DNA from: Boletus sp. NGJ
Lineage: Eukaryota > Basidiomycota > Agaricomycetes > Boletales > Boletaceae
Assembly: GCA_019096195.1 (NCBI GenBank)
Contig: JAGTXK010000112.1
Coordinates: forward strand, 1-64,000
Direction: 5' to 3'
DNA: 64,000 nt
How positions within the stretch are numbered: the first letter of the stretch is position 1; every line of letters begins with the position of its first letter. Both the position numbers and the translations under genes were made by a program. Shown here one piece after another: positions 24,744-36,154 of this stretch. Below the pieces are notes generated by a model. It was not told the origin of the DNA and searched no databases. It saw only the letters and a program-made list of their open reading frames with translations.

Positions 24744-25420
24744 ACATTGCAGCCTAAACAGCCCGCCAATGATGCTCGCCCTAAGCACCAGAGAAAACAT
24801 GTAGCGCATAATGGACAAGGCTCTACAAATCCCCAGGACGGGGGCCTAGTGTGTCTTTTCTTGTCATTATGTGCCATGTTATAATAACGACTTATCAGGC
24901 GCAGCAAGCACACGATGCATCTCATCCCTCTGGCGAGGGAGTCCATCTTACGGTGCGCACACTTTCCTTATGCTTATTCAGTCAGACTCACAGTGGATCA
25001 CATCAGCGAGAATCAGGCAAGGCTACGCTCAGGTTTAAGATCACGTTCCCCGGGTGGATGTGTTGTGGGTCAGGTACCGGAGATGGGACGCATTCATCCG
25101 CATGATTCGATTCAACACGTATAGTATCGCGTCCTGGAGGATTTGTCGATGGAGAGAAAAATTATTCTCTACTTCTGTGACGTCGACAACACAGTCCAAC
25201 ATTGGTTGAATGATGTACGAGACCACACTACGAGGATATGCACGACTCTAAGCCACGTGGAACGAGATGTGTTACGATTGTCTGTCCCGACATCGATGTC
25301 TCTGAGTTGTGCCATCCCGACGCCTTCAGAGAAGCATGGTGGCATCCACACGCAAACCCAACGCGATACGCCCCGTCCAGTACATCCCGCCCGAATCCCC
25401 TCCCGGGACCGAAGTCGTTT
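24744..25420 (+). other. 3' flank of WD40 copy 5, rest of the duplicated unit
   Basis: Contains the equivalents of the last tail exons of copies 2-4 (PKQPANDARPKHQRKHVAHN; AHDASHPSGEGVHLTVRT) and the block-end sequence in inverted orientation (GCGATACGCCCCGTCC at about 25360). After the stop at 24741 these may be non-coding. Confidence 0.45.
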
Positions 25421-26591
25421 CCTTGGTGCGCAACCGACTCGGATGCGCCGTAAACGCCACTACCCTCCGATCCATGCTCCTCCTCTGCCTGTCTACCCAA
25501 CATCCGTCTGATCATATCGTTCAACGTGTACCTGGCGTCGATCCCCGGAATCAGCGGCTCCGACACCCGGATACCGCCTTTGGCGAGAACTTTCGAGACA
25601 GGGCACCAGCGTGGTGGAACATCCCTTGGCAGACCTCGTTGGCGAGCATGAACAAGGTGTAGACGTCGGGGGATCGATAGTATACTCATACCAGATTGAA
25701 CTTACGCCCCGATCCATCGCTCCGACACGCAATTTTGCCCATCCTTGGCTGCTCCACAGCGGGCGCACGTATCTGGTGTGAACGATGAAGGATGAATCAC
25801 GCATTCATCTTGGTCGCTCGAGGGACGAGGGGAAAATACGATGCTTCAAATATGTTTCGGGTGGGGGGAGGGAAGTATCAGAACATGACGTGCAGTCTGA
25901 TCGACTGCCCCTCGTACCGCTTTGATGGAATCCGCTTCCGAGAGCTCAGCACAATACTTGAGAGCGACCTCAGGCATTTCTGTCAGTTCCATGTGTGTGT
26001 TGAACCCGGAAATTGGACATTGGACGTCCGGAGGCATTACTGGCGTCGGCCCGACGTATATATATAGCAGTGAGTGGGAGCTAGTCCAAATGCCTACGAA
26101 TGTAACGTGGTTCGGGTGGTGCATACCTCTGTCTCCCATCTTGCGGAGACTTTCTTCGGGAGTACGAGCGATCCCTGTTGAAGAACATCCAGGAATGCGT
26201 GCGTGTTTTGTGCACGCTATGTCGCGAGTCTAATGCCGATTGTACGCATCCGAGTCCTGCAGCCGACTTACAGCGAGGACTCCCAAGTCCCGGGACAAAA
26301 CTACCTGTGGAAGGTTTAGCCGATGTCGACTGCTTGGCCCGTCGTCGCAACATGGCGGGATCCGAGCAAGAATAAGCGCCAACGACACGTCGTAGGTGCG
26401 TGCGACATAATTAAGAATGAGGAAAGGTGTTTGTAAGGCCACTTTGCGAACTACGCCGTAGTAAACCTCAAACACCTCAACCTCATTCCTTCACTCTTCG
26501 AAGCCAACGACTACGTACCATTAATGATGTCGTCAACAAAGATTGGTGCGTAACAGTTCTGAGGAGTGATTGTGCAATGCTGAGTTTGCAG
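25421..26591. other. Unrecognised segment, then 5' flank of WD40 copy 6
   Basis: 25421-25800 has short open frames on both strands with no recognised domain. 25800-26591 is the inverted homologue of the 5' flanks of copies 2-4 (GTACGAGCGATCCCTGTTGA, then AGAACATCCAGGAATG, at about 26163; TTCACTCTTCGAAGCCAACG at about 26490). A conserved frame in this flank, reading away from the WD40 gene (25846-26139, minus), contains NTHMELTEMPEVALKYCAEL. The same peptide is recognisable in decayed form in other flanks (MHMELTEMPEIVLSSSK at 9109-9157), so the unit may have carried a second, divergent gene. Confidence 0.45.
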
Positions 26592-27117
26592 TAAGACCCA
26601 ATAAGAGTGCTCGACACCAGCAGCTCTTCGGAGGTAAGGACAGTCGCATTCTACCCTGATGGAAAGCACGTTTTGGGCGGGGATAAGGGTGGGATTTGAC
26701 GATGGCGACTTGAAGATGGTCAACAGGTCGGAAAGCAAACGGGAATGAAGTTGACCGCTATTTCTGTGTCGAAGGATCACAAGTGGGTAGTGTGTGGTAC
26801 TGGTAGGGGCGCATCCGTGTGGGATGCGAAGATGCAGAAAAAGGTGATTCATGTGGAGGGCAGAAACACGGTAAATGCGGTTGATGTTTCCCCAGATTCG
26901 ACCACGTTTGCAACAGGGACTGAAGAAGCATTGAGCGTCTGGCGTATAACGAACGGGGAGAGAGTTGTTGGCCCGCTGAAGCATGACTTATATATCACTG
27001 CAATCAGGTTCTCGCCCAACGGCGAGTGCATTGCGACATCCAGCTATGGTGGCCCAATTCGCGTTTTCGACAGTCGCAGTGGTGACGAGCTCATTACCAT
27101 TGGAACTGTGACACCTT
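26592..27117 (+). pseudogene. WD40-repeat protein copy 6, 5' half (interrupted by transposons)
   Basis: Starts after TTTGCAG at 26591. It keeps AISVSKDHKWVVCGTGRGAS, AVDVSPDSTTFATGTEEALS, AIRFSPNGECIATSSYGGPI and VFDSRSGDELITIGTVTP, then stops at 27117 where the Copia fossil begins. Homology to the same exon resumes at 63516. At least one CGA-to-TGA change lies early in the exon (GIRRW became GI, stop, RW near 26697). The sequence is still clearly CpG-bearing, unlike the 3' half. Confidence 0.85.
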
Positions 27118-27409
27118 TGTAGTAGTAGTGGTAGATACGAATAGGATATGATGATTCCCACGATTAGGATGAAGTTCGCACGAGTGGGATGTGAGGAAAC
27201 GAAAGGCGCAGAACTCTTGTTAGTCCCCTCTGGTAGCCTTCGTACTTATACTAGTGTACTCTATTGATTTTCTAAGCTATTTACTCGTCTGCAATATGAG
27301 GGGACATGCCCTCGATATTCTGGTGTTGTGCCCCTTGCCGCCATACTGTATGCTCGGCCGGATGTAGCTTGTACCCCATATTTGGTATACAGCTTACTTA
27401 AGCTCAACA
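27118..27409 (-). repeat. Copia LTR, downstream copy, CpG-retaining
   Basis: 292 bp, next to the CpG-rich side of the window. It keeps CG at sites where the partner LTR has TG or CA. Confidence 0.93.
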
Positions 27410-30400
27410 CTCCCCCTCAAGCCTAATGTAGGCCGAGTCCGAGAACGAGTTGACAATGTCTGGTTCTCGGTAGAGCCTTTGTCAATATATCTGCTACCAT
27501 TATGTCTGTGGGACAATAATCTGATTTTATCCACCCTTCTCGGATTTTATCTCGGAGGTGTAGATTTTTGAGATCAAAATGTTTAGATCACTTGTGAAAT
27601 TGGGCATTAGTGCCTATCGCGAGTGTGGATTTATTGTCTTCATATAATAAAGTAGGTTCACGCAGTACGAATCCAAGTTCTGTATATAGATTGCATAGCC
27701 ATATCACCTCTCATCCTGCATCAGCCATTGATGTGAATTCGGTTTCAGCAGTCGATAAGGTTGGCACATTTCCCTTTTTGGAATGCCACATGATGGCACC
27801 TCTGCTTAGGATGAAGATGTTACCGTTTGTGGAACTAAGGTCAGGGTTACTGGTGAAGCTCGCATCTGCATAACCATGAAACCCATTAATTTCTGTGTTT
27901 CATGCATATATAAGACTCAGATCTTTGGTTCCTTATAGGTACTGTAATACTCTCTTTGCTGCAGTCCAATGTTCCATATCTGGATTGCTATTGAATGAGC
28001 ACAGCTTATTTACCACATATGCTATATTAGAATGAGTACCGATTGCGGTATACATCAAAGATCCAGTTAGTAATGCATAATTCCCATTTTGGGTAGGTGC
28101 ATCATTTTTTTCTGCTCATGGTTGCAACTTCACATTTGGATTGAGCAGTGTAGATACTGGGTTAATGTCCTGCATATTGTACTTCTCAAGTAGTTCTTCA
28201 ATGTACTTTGTCTGTTTTATGCAGATTGTCCCCTTTGCTCGATCTTATGTGATTTTGAGTCTGACGAGTTTATTCAGCTTGCCTAGATCAGTGATCTCAA
28301 ATAGTTCATTTAGTTCCCTTTTGAGATTACTCATATGATTCTTATCATTCATAAATAGTAGTAGGTCATCAACCCATACTGTGATGATTTTGACCATGTC
28401 TCCCTCTTGTCTTATGTAGATGCATGGATCAGAGTACAATTGTCTGAATTGTATGGTTTTCATTTTTGTATCAAACTCTTTGTTCCATTCTCAACCAGAC
28501 TGCTTTAGTCCATATATGGTTTTTATTAGTTGGCATAGCCGTGACATGCCATCATGGTAACCGTCAGGCTAACTCATATATATTTCCTCTTTTAGATGTC
28601 TGTTTAGGTATGCTTCTTTGACATTCATTTGTTGTATTTCCCAGTCCTCTGTTACTGCTAGTGCTAGAATAGATCTTATAGTTTCTAGACACATGACTGG
28701 TAAGAACGTCTTGTTATAATCCATGCCTGGGATTTGGCTATATCCTCTGGCAATGAGTCGTGCCTTGTATTTCTGTAGATTACCATATTTGTCATATTTT
28801 CTGACAAATATCCATTTGTTGGATATGGGTTTTCTATTTTCGGGTGCCTCAACTAATTCCCAGGTACCCATCTTATGTAATGTTTCCAACTCTGTCTTGA
28901 TGACCTTTTTCCCATTTTGGCCATTCAGATGATTGTTTGGCTTCGGCTAGATTCTTCAGGTCTTTATTCCCGAGTGCCGTTTTGCTGAACACCATATAGA
29001 TAGTTTCTGCCATAGTAATCCTAGACTCATCTGTGTGATCATTTGGACTCTCTGATGATGATTCTGATATTTCAGAGTCGTCTAATTTCTGTTTCTTATT
29101 AGCATTCTGTAATGCCTCGTTATCTACATGTTTGTGCTTGGTATCCTCCCTTTTGGACCATGGGTCCATTACTGGCATGGAAAGATTTGTCATCAGAGAT
29201 CTATAATTCCGTGTGACCTTTAGTGTGCGATGTTCTACATCATAATATTTGATGCCCTTTGGGCCATCCTCATGGCCCACAAAATTATATTCTTTGGCAT
29301 GGAGTGTCAACTTAGATAAGTTGAGTGATTCATCAAGAATCCACACCTTCCGACCAAATTCCTGAATGTGGGAAATATCTGGTTGGCTACTGTGCCATTT
29401 TTGGTAGGGTGTCATATTAGGTACTGATTGGGTAAACGCGCGATTCCTAATATACATTGCATGTCTCATTGCTTCAGGCCAGAGCTCCTGTGGCATATTT
29501 TGACTTGAGATCATGGCATGTTCTAACTCTATGACAGTTCTATTCCATTGTCCCACAATGCCATTTTGCTCCAGCATATAAGGTGCAGTCATTTGTACCT
29601 CAATTCCCTTATCGAGACACCACGTGATTAGGTCATGGTTGATGTATTCACGTCTGTTATTAGTGTGTATCACCTTTGGTAGTATCTGCTTATGTCGTTC
29701 AAGATAATTTAGATATTGTTTTACCTTGCTAGCAGTCTTGTCCTTAGTCGTCATGAATGAGATCGTAACGTATTGTGTTGTATCATCGATAAACAATACG
29801 TAGTACCTATATCCCTTGAGTGATGAGATCCATGCCAGTCCCCATACATCTGTGTGAATTAATTCACCCAATAAGGATTGCCACTGGCTTCCCATTTTGG
29901 GTATCGGCTGTCGTGTGATCTTGGATTGAATGCACACAGTACAATCGAAGTCTTGTGGACTCTCACTGATAGATAGTCTGTCAACTAGATGTTTACCATG
30001 TAGTTTTCTCAATCCACTAATATCTATGTGTCCGAGACGATGATGTCATTCAGACCAGGTATATGTGTTCTAAATCTTTATTGCCACATGTGTGACATCG
30101 CATGTGTCACTTACTATATTGAGATAGTATAGCTTTCTTTTTAGGTGGCTGACTATAATTAGTTGTTTCTTGTCTTCATAGATCTCTAATGTTCCTCATG
30201 CACACACTGATTGTCTGCCCTTGGCATCGATTCATCCAAGTGACAGTAGGTTCTCCTGTGCATCAGGTATATGTAGCACATTATTTAATTGAGTTTGAAT
30301 GAGTTGTTCTTTGATTCATGTAATGAAAATGACAGTGCCTTTACCATATATGGTAACTGGCTTGTTACTCAATCCGGTAACCATCTTAGCCATTAATGTC

Positions 30401-31712
30401 TGATAGTTGACAAATGCTTTTCATTGGGTGCATATGTGTGTCATAGCACTAGAATCTGCGATCCATGAATAAGCAGAAAATTTGGCCTCATTGGCCTCGC
30501 TCACATTGCTATCTATAGTTACATGAGCATTAAAACTCTTGCCGAGTTTGCTATCACTATTATCACTATCGTCCTTATTGACAATTTTAGTGTGCTCTTT
30601 CCCCTTTTGGGTGGACTTCTTTCTATCCTGCCCATTAGTTGTCTTGCCCTTGCCCTTATTGGTAGGGTTCTTTTAGCATTTAGCATCTTTGTGACTGAAC
30701 CTGTCACATATGCTACATTTGGGTTTCCCCTTGAAGCAGCAATTGGCGGTGACATAGTTGTCATGTCTGTATATGGCGCATTTGCGTGGCTTGCCATTTT
30801 TGGCAGCGTGGACGACATCATCCAATTGGCTCGCTTGGCGACAGCAGCAGTCTTCCTTGTGGATCATAGAGACAAGGTTGTTGACCGTTATGGATGTGAG
30901 TCACTTGTTATCCCTAGAGCCACTCCTAGCACCTAGATAGGAACTGATGAATGAGCTCCAGCTGTTGGGAAGTGAGCAGATCATCAAATACTTGAAATCT
31001 TTCTCCTCGATTGGATGTCCAGCATCGGCTAACAGCTCACATAACTCATGTAATGTGTTGAGATGTGTTAGCAGATCCATATCTTCATCAGCTAACTGAG
31101 TATAGTACTTGTGCCTCCTCTGCCTGATGGATTCATATCCTTGAGGTTCATGTATATCCCTCAATGTCTTCCACATCTCAGCAGAAGTGGAACAATCGAT
31201 AAGATTGTTCATCTGGTCATTTTTAATAGTAGTCATAATGACTTCCTGACCATGTATGTCCTTGCATTTCCAATCTTTGAGTGTGGCAGGATCCATGGAT
31301 GTGGGAACTTCGCCAGTCGCGACTTCCCACATGTCCTTCTTTTGGAGGATGATCACTACCCGGCATTTCCACGACTTATAATTATTGTTGGAAAGCTTCT
31401 CTATCTTCAGAAAGGATGAAGATGAGTTGGAGTTGCTGATATTGCCCCCACTAGCTACTGTAGTACTTCATGTAGGGGCGGAGGTAGCTGATCCAATACT
31501 TGATTGGTTTCCTGAATTGGGAGTGGCGGCCCTTGTGGCAGGTGCTGCATTAGTAGTGGGTGGCTGTGATTGTGACTTAGATGATGGACCTTGCATAGCC
31601 CACAGCATTGTTGGGGACTGACCTGATTGGGTGTGGCAGCGCGACATGTCTTGCCATGTATGGTGGAATAAGTGAAGGGTTCAGATAGGCCTAGAGCATG
31701 GGGCTCATAACC

Positions 31713-32004
31713 TGTAGTAGTAGTGGTAGATATGAATAGGATATGATGATCCCCATGATTAGGATGAAGTTCGCACAAGTGGGATGTGAGGGAATGAAAG
31801 GTGCAGAACTCTTGTTAGTCCCCTCTGATAGCCTTCGTACTTATACTAGTGTACTCTATTGATTTTCTAAGCTATTTACTTGTCTGCAATGTGAGGGGAC
31901 ATGCCCTCAATATTCTGGTGTTGTGCCCCTTGCTGCCATACTGTATGCTTGGCCGGATGTAGCTTGTACCCCATATTTGGTACACAGCTTACTTAAGCTC
32001 AACA
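31713..32004 (-). repeat. Copia LTR, upstream copy, CpG-depleted
   Basis: 292 bp, next to the CACTA composite. It is the partner of the LTR at 27118-27409. By eye there are about 14 differences, all transitions, about nine of them at CpG positions and all nine in the direction of CpG loss here. Confidence 0.93.
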
Positions 32005-32020
32005 ACCTTCAATGGTGCCA
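32005..32020 (+). pseudogene. 16-bp sliver of WD40 copy 6 between two insertions
   Basis: ACCTTCAATGGTGCCA. Its first 5 bp are the Copia target duplication, and its last 4 bp (GCCA) recur at 63516-63519 after the CACTA right end. It corresponds to the short stretch of WD40 exon just before PSTPFAWSNDG. Confidence 0.8.
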
Positions 32021-32037
32021 CACTGTGGGTAGTAGAA
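32021..32037 (+). repeat. CACTA terminal inverted repeat, left
   Basis: CACTGTGGGTAGTAGAA, 16 of 17 positions matching the right terminus in inverted orientation. Confidence 0.9.
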
Positions 32038-32299
32038 TGAATGAAAAATACTATATGCAAGCACTGAACAATGAAAGTTCAATGTTGAAATGACTGAAAC
32101 TTCTCACTACAGTATTCAGTGATTCTTACTGATCATTGAGTTTCCATTGTCGATCTGAAATTTAGTGTTGATATTTAATTCAGTAAATTTAGTGATCACT
32201 GAGTTCCCATTGTTGGTCTGGAATTCAGGCAGTTGTTGGGAAATCATTGAATTCTGAGTCTGTGGGTCCATACTATATGCTCAAAAAGATCTACAAACA

Positions 32300-33640
32300 A
32301 CTATGACATGCATGCATGTGCAGATGTCCATTTAAGGTCTAACTTGACTCATCACCAGACTGTGAGTGTTCAGATTCATCAAGTGGCGCAAAGACAACTT
32401 GAGCGAGATTTGGTGTCTGATCAATAATGCCCCATTTCCTTTGTGTTTGTACACACCCAATGGCCACCTTGATATTTTATACATCCATTATTAATGGAGC
32501 TGCAAAATGAGAGAACAAGGTATTTGTAGAACTAGCATCTTGCCCACTGGTTATAGCTGGCATGACGAGTGCAAGGAGGATAGTACTGTTGCGTAGTGCC
32601 TTCTATATCCACTCCAGATCACCTAATGTGCAAACTAATACACACTCGAGTCGTCCATAATGAATAGATGTTATTTCTGACCCGTTGGCTAAGTTGTAGA
32701 CAATCTCGTACTATGGGAACATCAGGATGGACACAAACATGAGGAAAAGACATAGATACTATGCACTCGCACAAAGGAGTTGTCACGGAATGTCCCTTGG
32801 GATCTCTTTCATAGGCATTTGGCTGTGCATAGTTGGTCACCACCAGAGCGTAAGCACACCTTCCCCCATAGTGGCATCACTTGTGGCAAATTGGCAATAA
32901 TTTGATCTTGTCTACCACCGATCACTTGGTGCAGGTATACTGCAATTCATTGTCGTAGGTTGTTATCTGGCTGAAAATCAGCTGTGAAAGGACTGGCAAA
33001 AATATGGTGTGGATACTATGGGAGGTAAATGTGATGGTAGCAAGTGATTGATTCACTGGCAACAAGCATCATTTTCAATAGAAATCAATGAAGTCCATTT
33101 CTGAGGAGTGACAGGAATCATCACTGATTGCCATTTTTCGCTACTGGAGATCACTTGTATTTGCGCTAAGTTTTGATGTACATAACACTGTAAAACCCAA
33201 ATTTCTCCACTGTTCTGAAGTGTGTTTTACAATGTTTTCTCACTCCTTCTCTGCCTGATTCTAGGGGCCATGTACACTAGCTTTGGGTGATTGTAGTAAC
33301 ACATTAGACTTGGCATAAATGTACATGGGATTATAATAGTGTGCATGTGTGCAAATGACTGTGAAAGAATGCATCTAAACGAGCCAAGTCTATGTGTGAA
33401 TGACTACAACACAACTGAAAACAAGCCAAATCTAGAGTGAGCCAGTGTGCCTGTTCTATGTTTCTGGTTGGGATTTTGAGCATGCTTGAGTCTGATGTTC
33501 CTTAATTTTAACCTAGGGTTAGTGAGATTGGTTAGTATGGTTGTGTGCTATGTTGGTTTGTAAAGAAATTTCATGTTTCCTTTACCATGCTTAGCCTTCT
33601 GTTGCTTAGCTTGCTTGTTTGTTGTACCCTGACATATATT
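32300..33640 (-). other. Left subterminal part of the CACTA composite
   Basis: Subterminal repeats near the end, then sequence with minus-strand coding-like stretches that contain stops (for example around 32340-32510, a frame with RWPLGVYKHKGNGALLIRHQ). I cannot assign them to a family. Nothing else is recognised. Confidence 0.35.
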
Positions 33641-34030
33641 CAAGTTAGTAGCGTGTCCTCTAGGTGGTTAGTTCTCATACCTGACTGTCTTGAGGAGTCG
33701 TATCCGCATCAACTTTGACGTTCATGACTTGATCAAAGCATCTTGGGAGGGGTTGTGGCTGAGATCATGGCTGTAATTCTGATGATAGACGCTGCATTGG
33801 GTCATTAGTAGTTGGTTGCAGAATATAATACAAAGGTTGTTTAGACCTGATTAGTCTCTGACAATGCTGCTGGGGTAGTGGATGTGTCATTGGCTTTCTA
33901 TTGTTGGTATTTGATAATGTTGTCACAGTAGATCAAATCCAGCTCTTCATCTCCATCAGTATCCTGAAAGAGAATGGAGCCCACAGGGCTGCTCTTGATC
34001 ATTTGCTAACACATAATGCAGTCAAATTTG
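33640..34030 (-). pseudogene. CACTA accessory gene, C-terminal piece cut off by the KDZ insertion
   Basis: The minus frame reads MIKSSPVGSILFQDTDGDEE followed by LDLIYCDNIIKYQQ. This parallels the accessory protein at 62 kb (SEEDSNEELDNILKVN after DLKCDLNTALNEMLDS). The matching N-terminal side ends with LIMEDLKCNLKDVYQ at 51.7 kb on the minus strand, just right of the KDZ element. The two pieces look like one gene parted by the KDZ insertion. Confidence 0.6.
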
Positions 34031-35950
34031 CCCATAGCATACGGTGAGCCTGCTTGCAAAATATCCAACATGTATGGATGATACTGTGACAGGCCTGAGA
34101 TATATGAGATGCGTAAGACATGGCCAGGCCTGCCTAACATGCATATATGTAGGATATGGAAGGGCCTGGAAATGGTAACTAGATGAAGGATTAATAGATA
34201 TGAAACAGCCCCTAGTGGGGTGAGTAAGATTGAGGTCAATGCATACAATGGGACTGAGCAGGGTGGGGATGACCAAGTGCTGATATATATGACAGGACTG
34301 AGCAGTGTGAGCATGGCTGACCTTGATGTATATGATGAGACCAGGCAGGTTGGGAGTGACAGAGGGCTGATGGATATGACCATACTGAGCAGTATGAGGA
34401 TGACCAACCTCAATGTATATAGTGGGACCAAGTAGGGTGGAGGTGACTGAGTGCTGATGTATACATCCACACTAAGTGGTGTGAGTGTCACGACCTCGAT
34501 GGATATGATGAGACTGAGCAGGGCAGAGGTTACCAAGTACTGATGTAGATGACCACACTACGCAGGGTGAGGGTGACTAACCTCAATGGTTATGATCACA
34601 CTGAGCAGGATGGAGGTGGCTGGCCTTGATGGTTATGGTGGGACCAAGCAGGGTGGAGGTGACCAAGTACCAACATATATGACCACACTGAGTGGTATGA
34701 GCATGACTGGCCTTGATGGATACGAGGGGACCAAGCAGGGTGGGGGTGACCAAGTGCCAATGGATATGACCACACTGAGCAGTGTGAGCATGACTGACCT
34801 TAATGGATATGGCGGGACTGAGCAGGATGGAGGTGGCTGACCTCAATGTATATGGTAGGACTGAGCAGGGCGGAGGTGACCAAGTGCCAATGCATACAAC
34901 CACACTGAGCAGTGTGAGTGTCACTGACCTCAATGGATACAATAAGACCAAGCAGGGCAGAGGTTGCCAAGTACCAATATAAACGACCACACTGAGCAGT
35001 GTGAGCATGACTTACCTTGATGGATACAGTGGGACTGAGCAGGGTGGAGGTGACCAAGTACTGACATATATGACCACACTGAGCAGTGTGAGCATGGCCA
35101 ACCTCGATGCATACAATGGGACTGAGCAGGGCAGAGGTAACCAAGTACCGATGTAGACGAACCACACTGCGCAGGGTGAGGGTGACTGGCCTCAATGTAT
35201 ACGACCACACCAAGCAGGATGAAGGTGGCTGACATTGATGGATACGACCACACCATGCAGTGTGAGCATGACTAACCTCGATGTATATGGTGGGACCGAG
35301 CAGGGTGGAGGTGACCAAGTGCCAATGTATATGACCACACCAAGCGGTGTGAGTGTCACTAACCTCAATGGATATGACAAGACTGAGTAGGGCAGAGGTT
35401 ACCAAGTACCAATGTAGATGACCACACCATGCTGGGTGAGAGTGACTGACCTCGATGGTTACGACCACACCAAGCAGGGTGGAGGTGACCAAGTACTGAT
35501 GTATATGGCCACACTGAGCAATGTGAGCATGGCTGACCTTGATGCATACGACAGGACCGAGCAGGGTGGGGGTGACCAAGTACCGATGGATATGACCACA
35601 TTGAGCAGTGTGAGGGTGACCGGCCTCGATGCATACGACCACACCATGCAGTGTGAGCATGACAGACCTTGATGTGTATGGTAGGACCAAGCAGGGCGGA
35701 GGTGACCAAGTGCTGATGTATATGATGGGATTAAGCAATATGGGGGTGACTGACCTCAATACATATGGTGTGACCGAGAAGTGTGGATGTGACTTACCTT
35801 AATGCATTTGACCAGACCAAGCAGTGTAAGAGCGGCTTACCTCAATGGATATAGCAGGACCGAGCAGTGTAAGCATGACTTACCTTGATGCATACGATAG
35901 GATTGAGTGAGGCAAGTGTGACCTAGTGCAATGGATACAGAAGTGATCAA
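34031..35950 (+). repeat. Left KDZ arm: 44-bp tandem repeat array
   Basis: A leader of about 190 bp, then alternating versions of a unit of about 44 bp. One type is like GACTGACCTTGATGGATATG followed by GGACTGAGCAGGGTGGAG; the other like GACCAAGTGCCAATGGATAT followed by GACCACACTGAGCAGTGTGA. Two units give a higher-order period of about 88 bp. The second type contains CACACTGAGCAGTGTG, a 7-bp inverted repeat with a 2-bp centre. Long open frames on both strands (up to 319 codons) result from the repeat period and are not genes. Confidence 0.85.
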
Positions 35951-36154
35951 GCAAGGTGCATGTGATGCACCTTGAATATGGGGAGATGCTATGGCTAATG
36001 CATTGTTCTGTCCAAAATCTACTCTCCTCAGCGGCTATGAATGATTCTCCAAATCAGGACTAACACTTGAAACATGAGTTTCTATGGGAACCTACCACTC
36101 TATATATTTTCCCAATTTCTACTTTCCCTGATCCTCTCAGATCTTCCTTTCACC

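Larger units (their letters stand above)
27118..32004 (-). mobile_element. Ty1/Copia LTR element (fossil)
   Basis: 4887 bp, transcribed from the minus strand. Two 292-bp LTRs begin TGTAG and end AACA on the plus strand, flanked by a 5-bp target duplication ACCTT (27113-27117 and 32005-32009). The inner order on the minus strand is gag (30.9-31.4 kb), CCHC-type zinc knuckle region (30.7-30.9), integrase with pre-integrase zinc region (28.9-30.0), reverse transcriptase (28.2-28.9) and RNase H (27.4-28.1): the Copia order. A sequence next to the upstream LTR (GGTTATGAGCCC) could pair with the anticodon region of initiator Met tRNA, a half-tRNA primer type known in copia elements; a purine-rich tract adjoins the other LTR. 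The coding part is broken by roughly ten interruptions, so it cannot be active. About 14 LTR differences, mostly CpG transitions, suggest a fairly young insertion with accelerated decay. Confidence 0.93.

Noticed and set aside
25420-25800. Possible kinase-like fragment on the minus strand
   Set aside because: Short stretches looked familiar, but no catalytic motif could be placed in any frame.
1-27117. WD40 cluster as NLR-type (NACHT-WD40) immune genes
   Set aside because: No P-loop or NACHT motif lies upstream of any copy; the WD40 exon is preceded only by a short conserved flank.
34800-35759. 319-codon open frame in the left repeat arm (and similar frames at 49.8-51.7 kb)
   Set aside because: The repeat unit length is close to a multiple of three, so several frames stay open on both strands. 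The residue pattern simply repeats with the DNA.
34031-35950. CRISPR array
   Set aside because: The organism is a fungus; units are contiguous 44-bp tandem repeats without unique spacers, and the array has an inverted partner.
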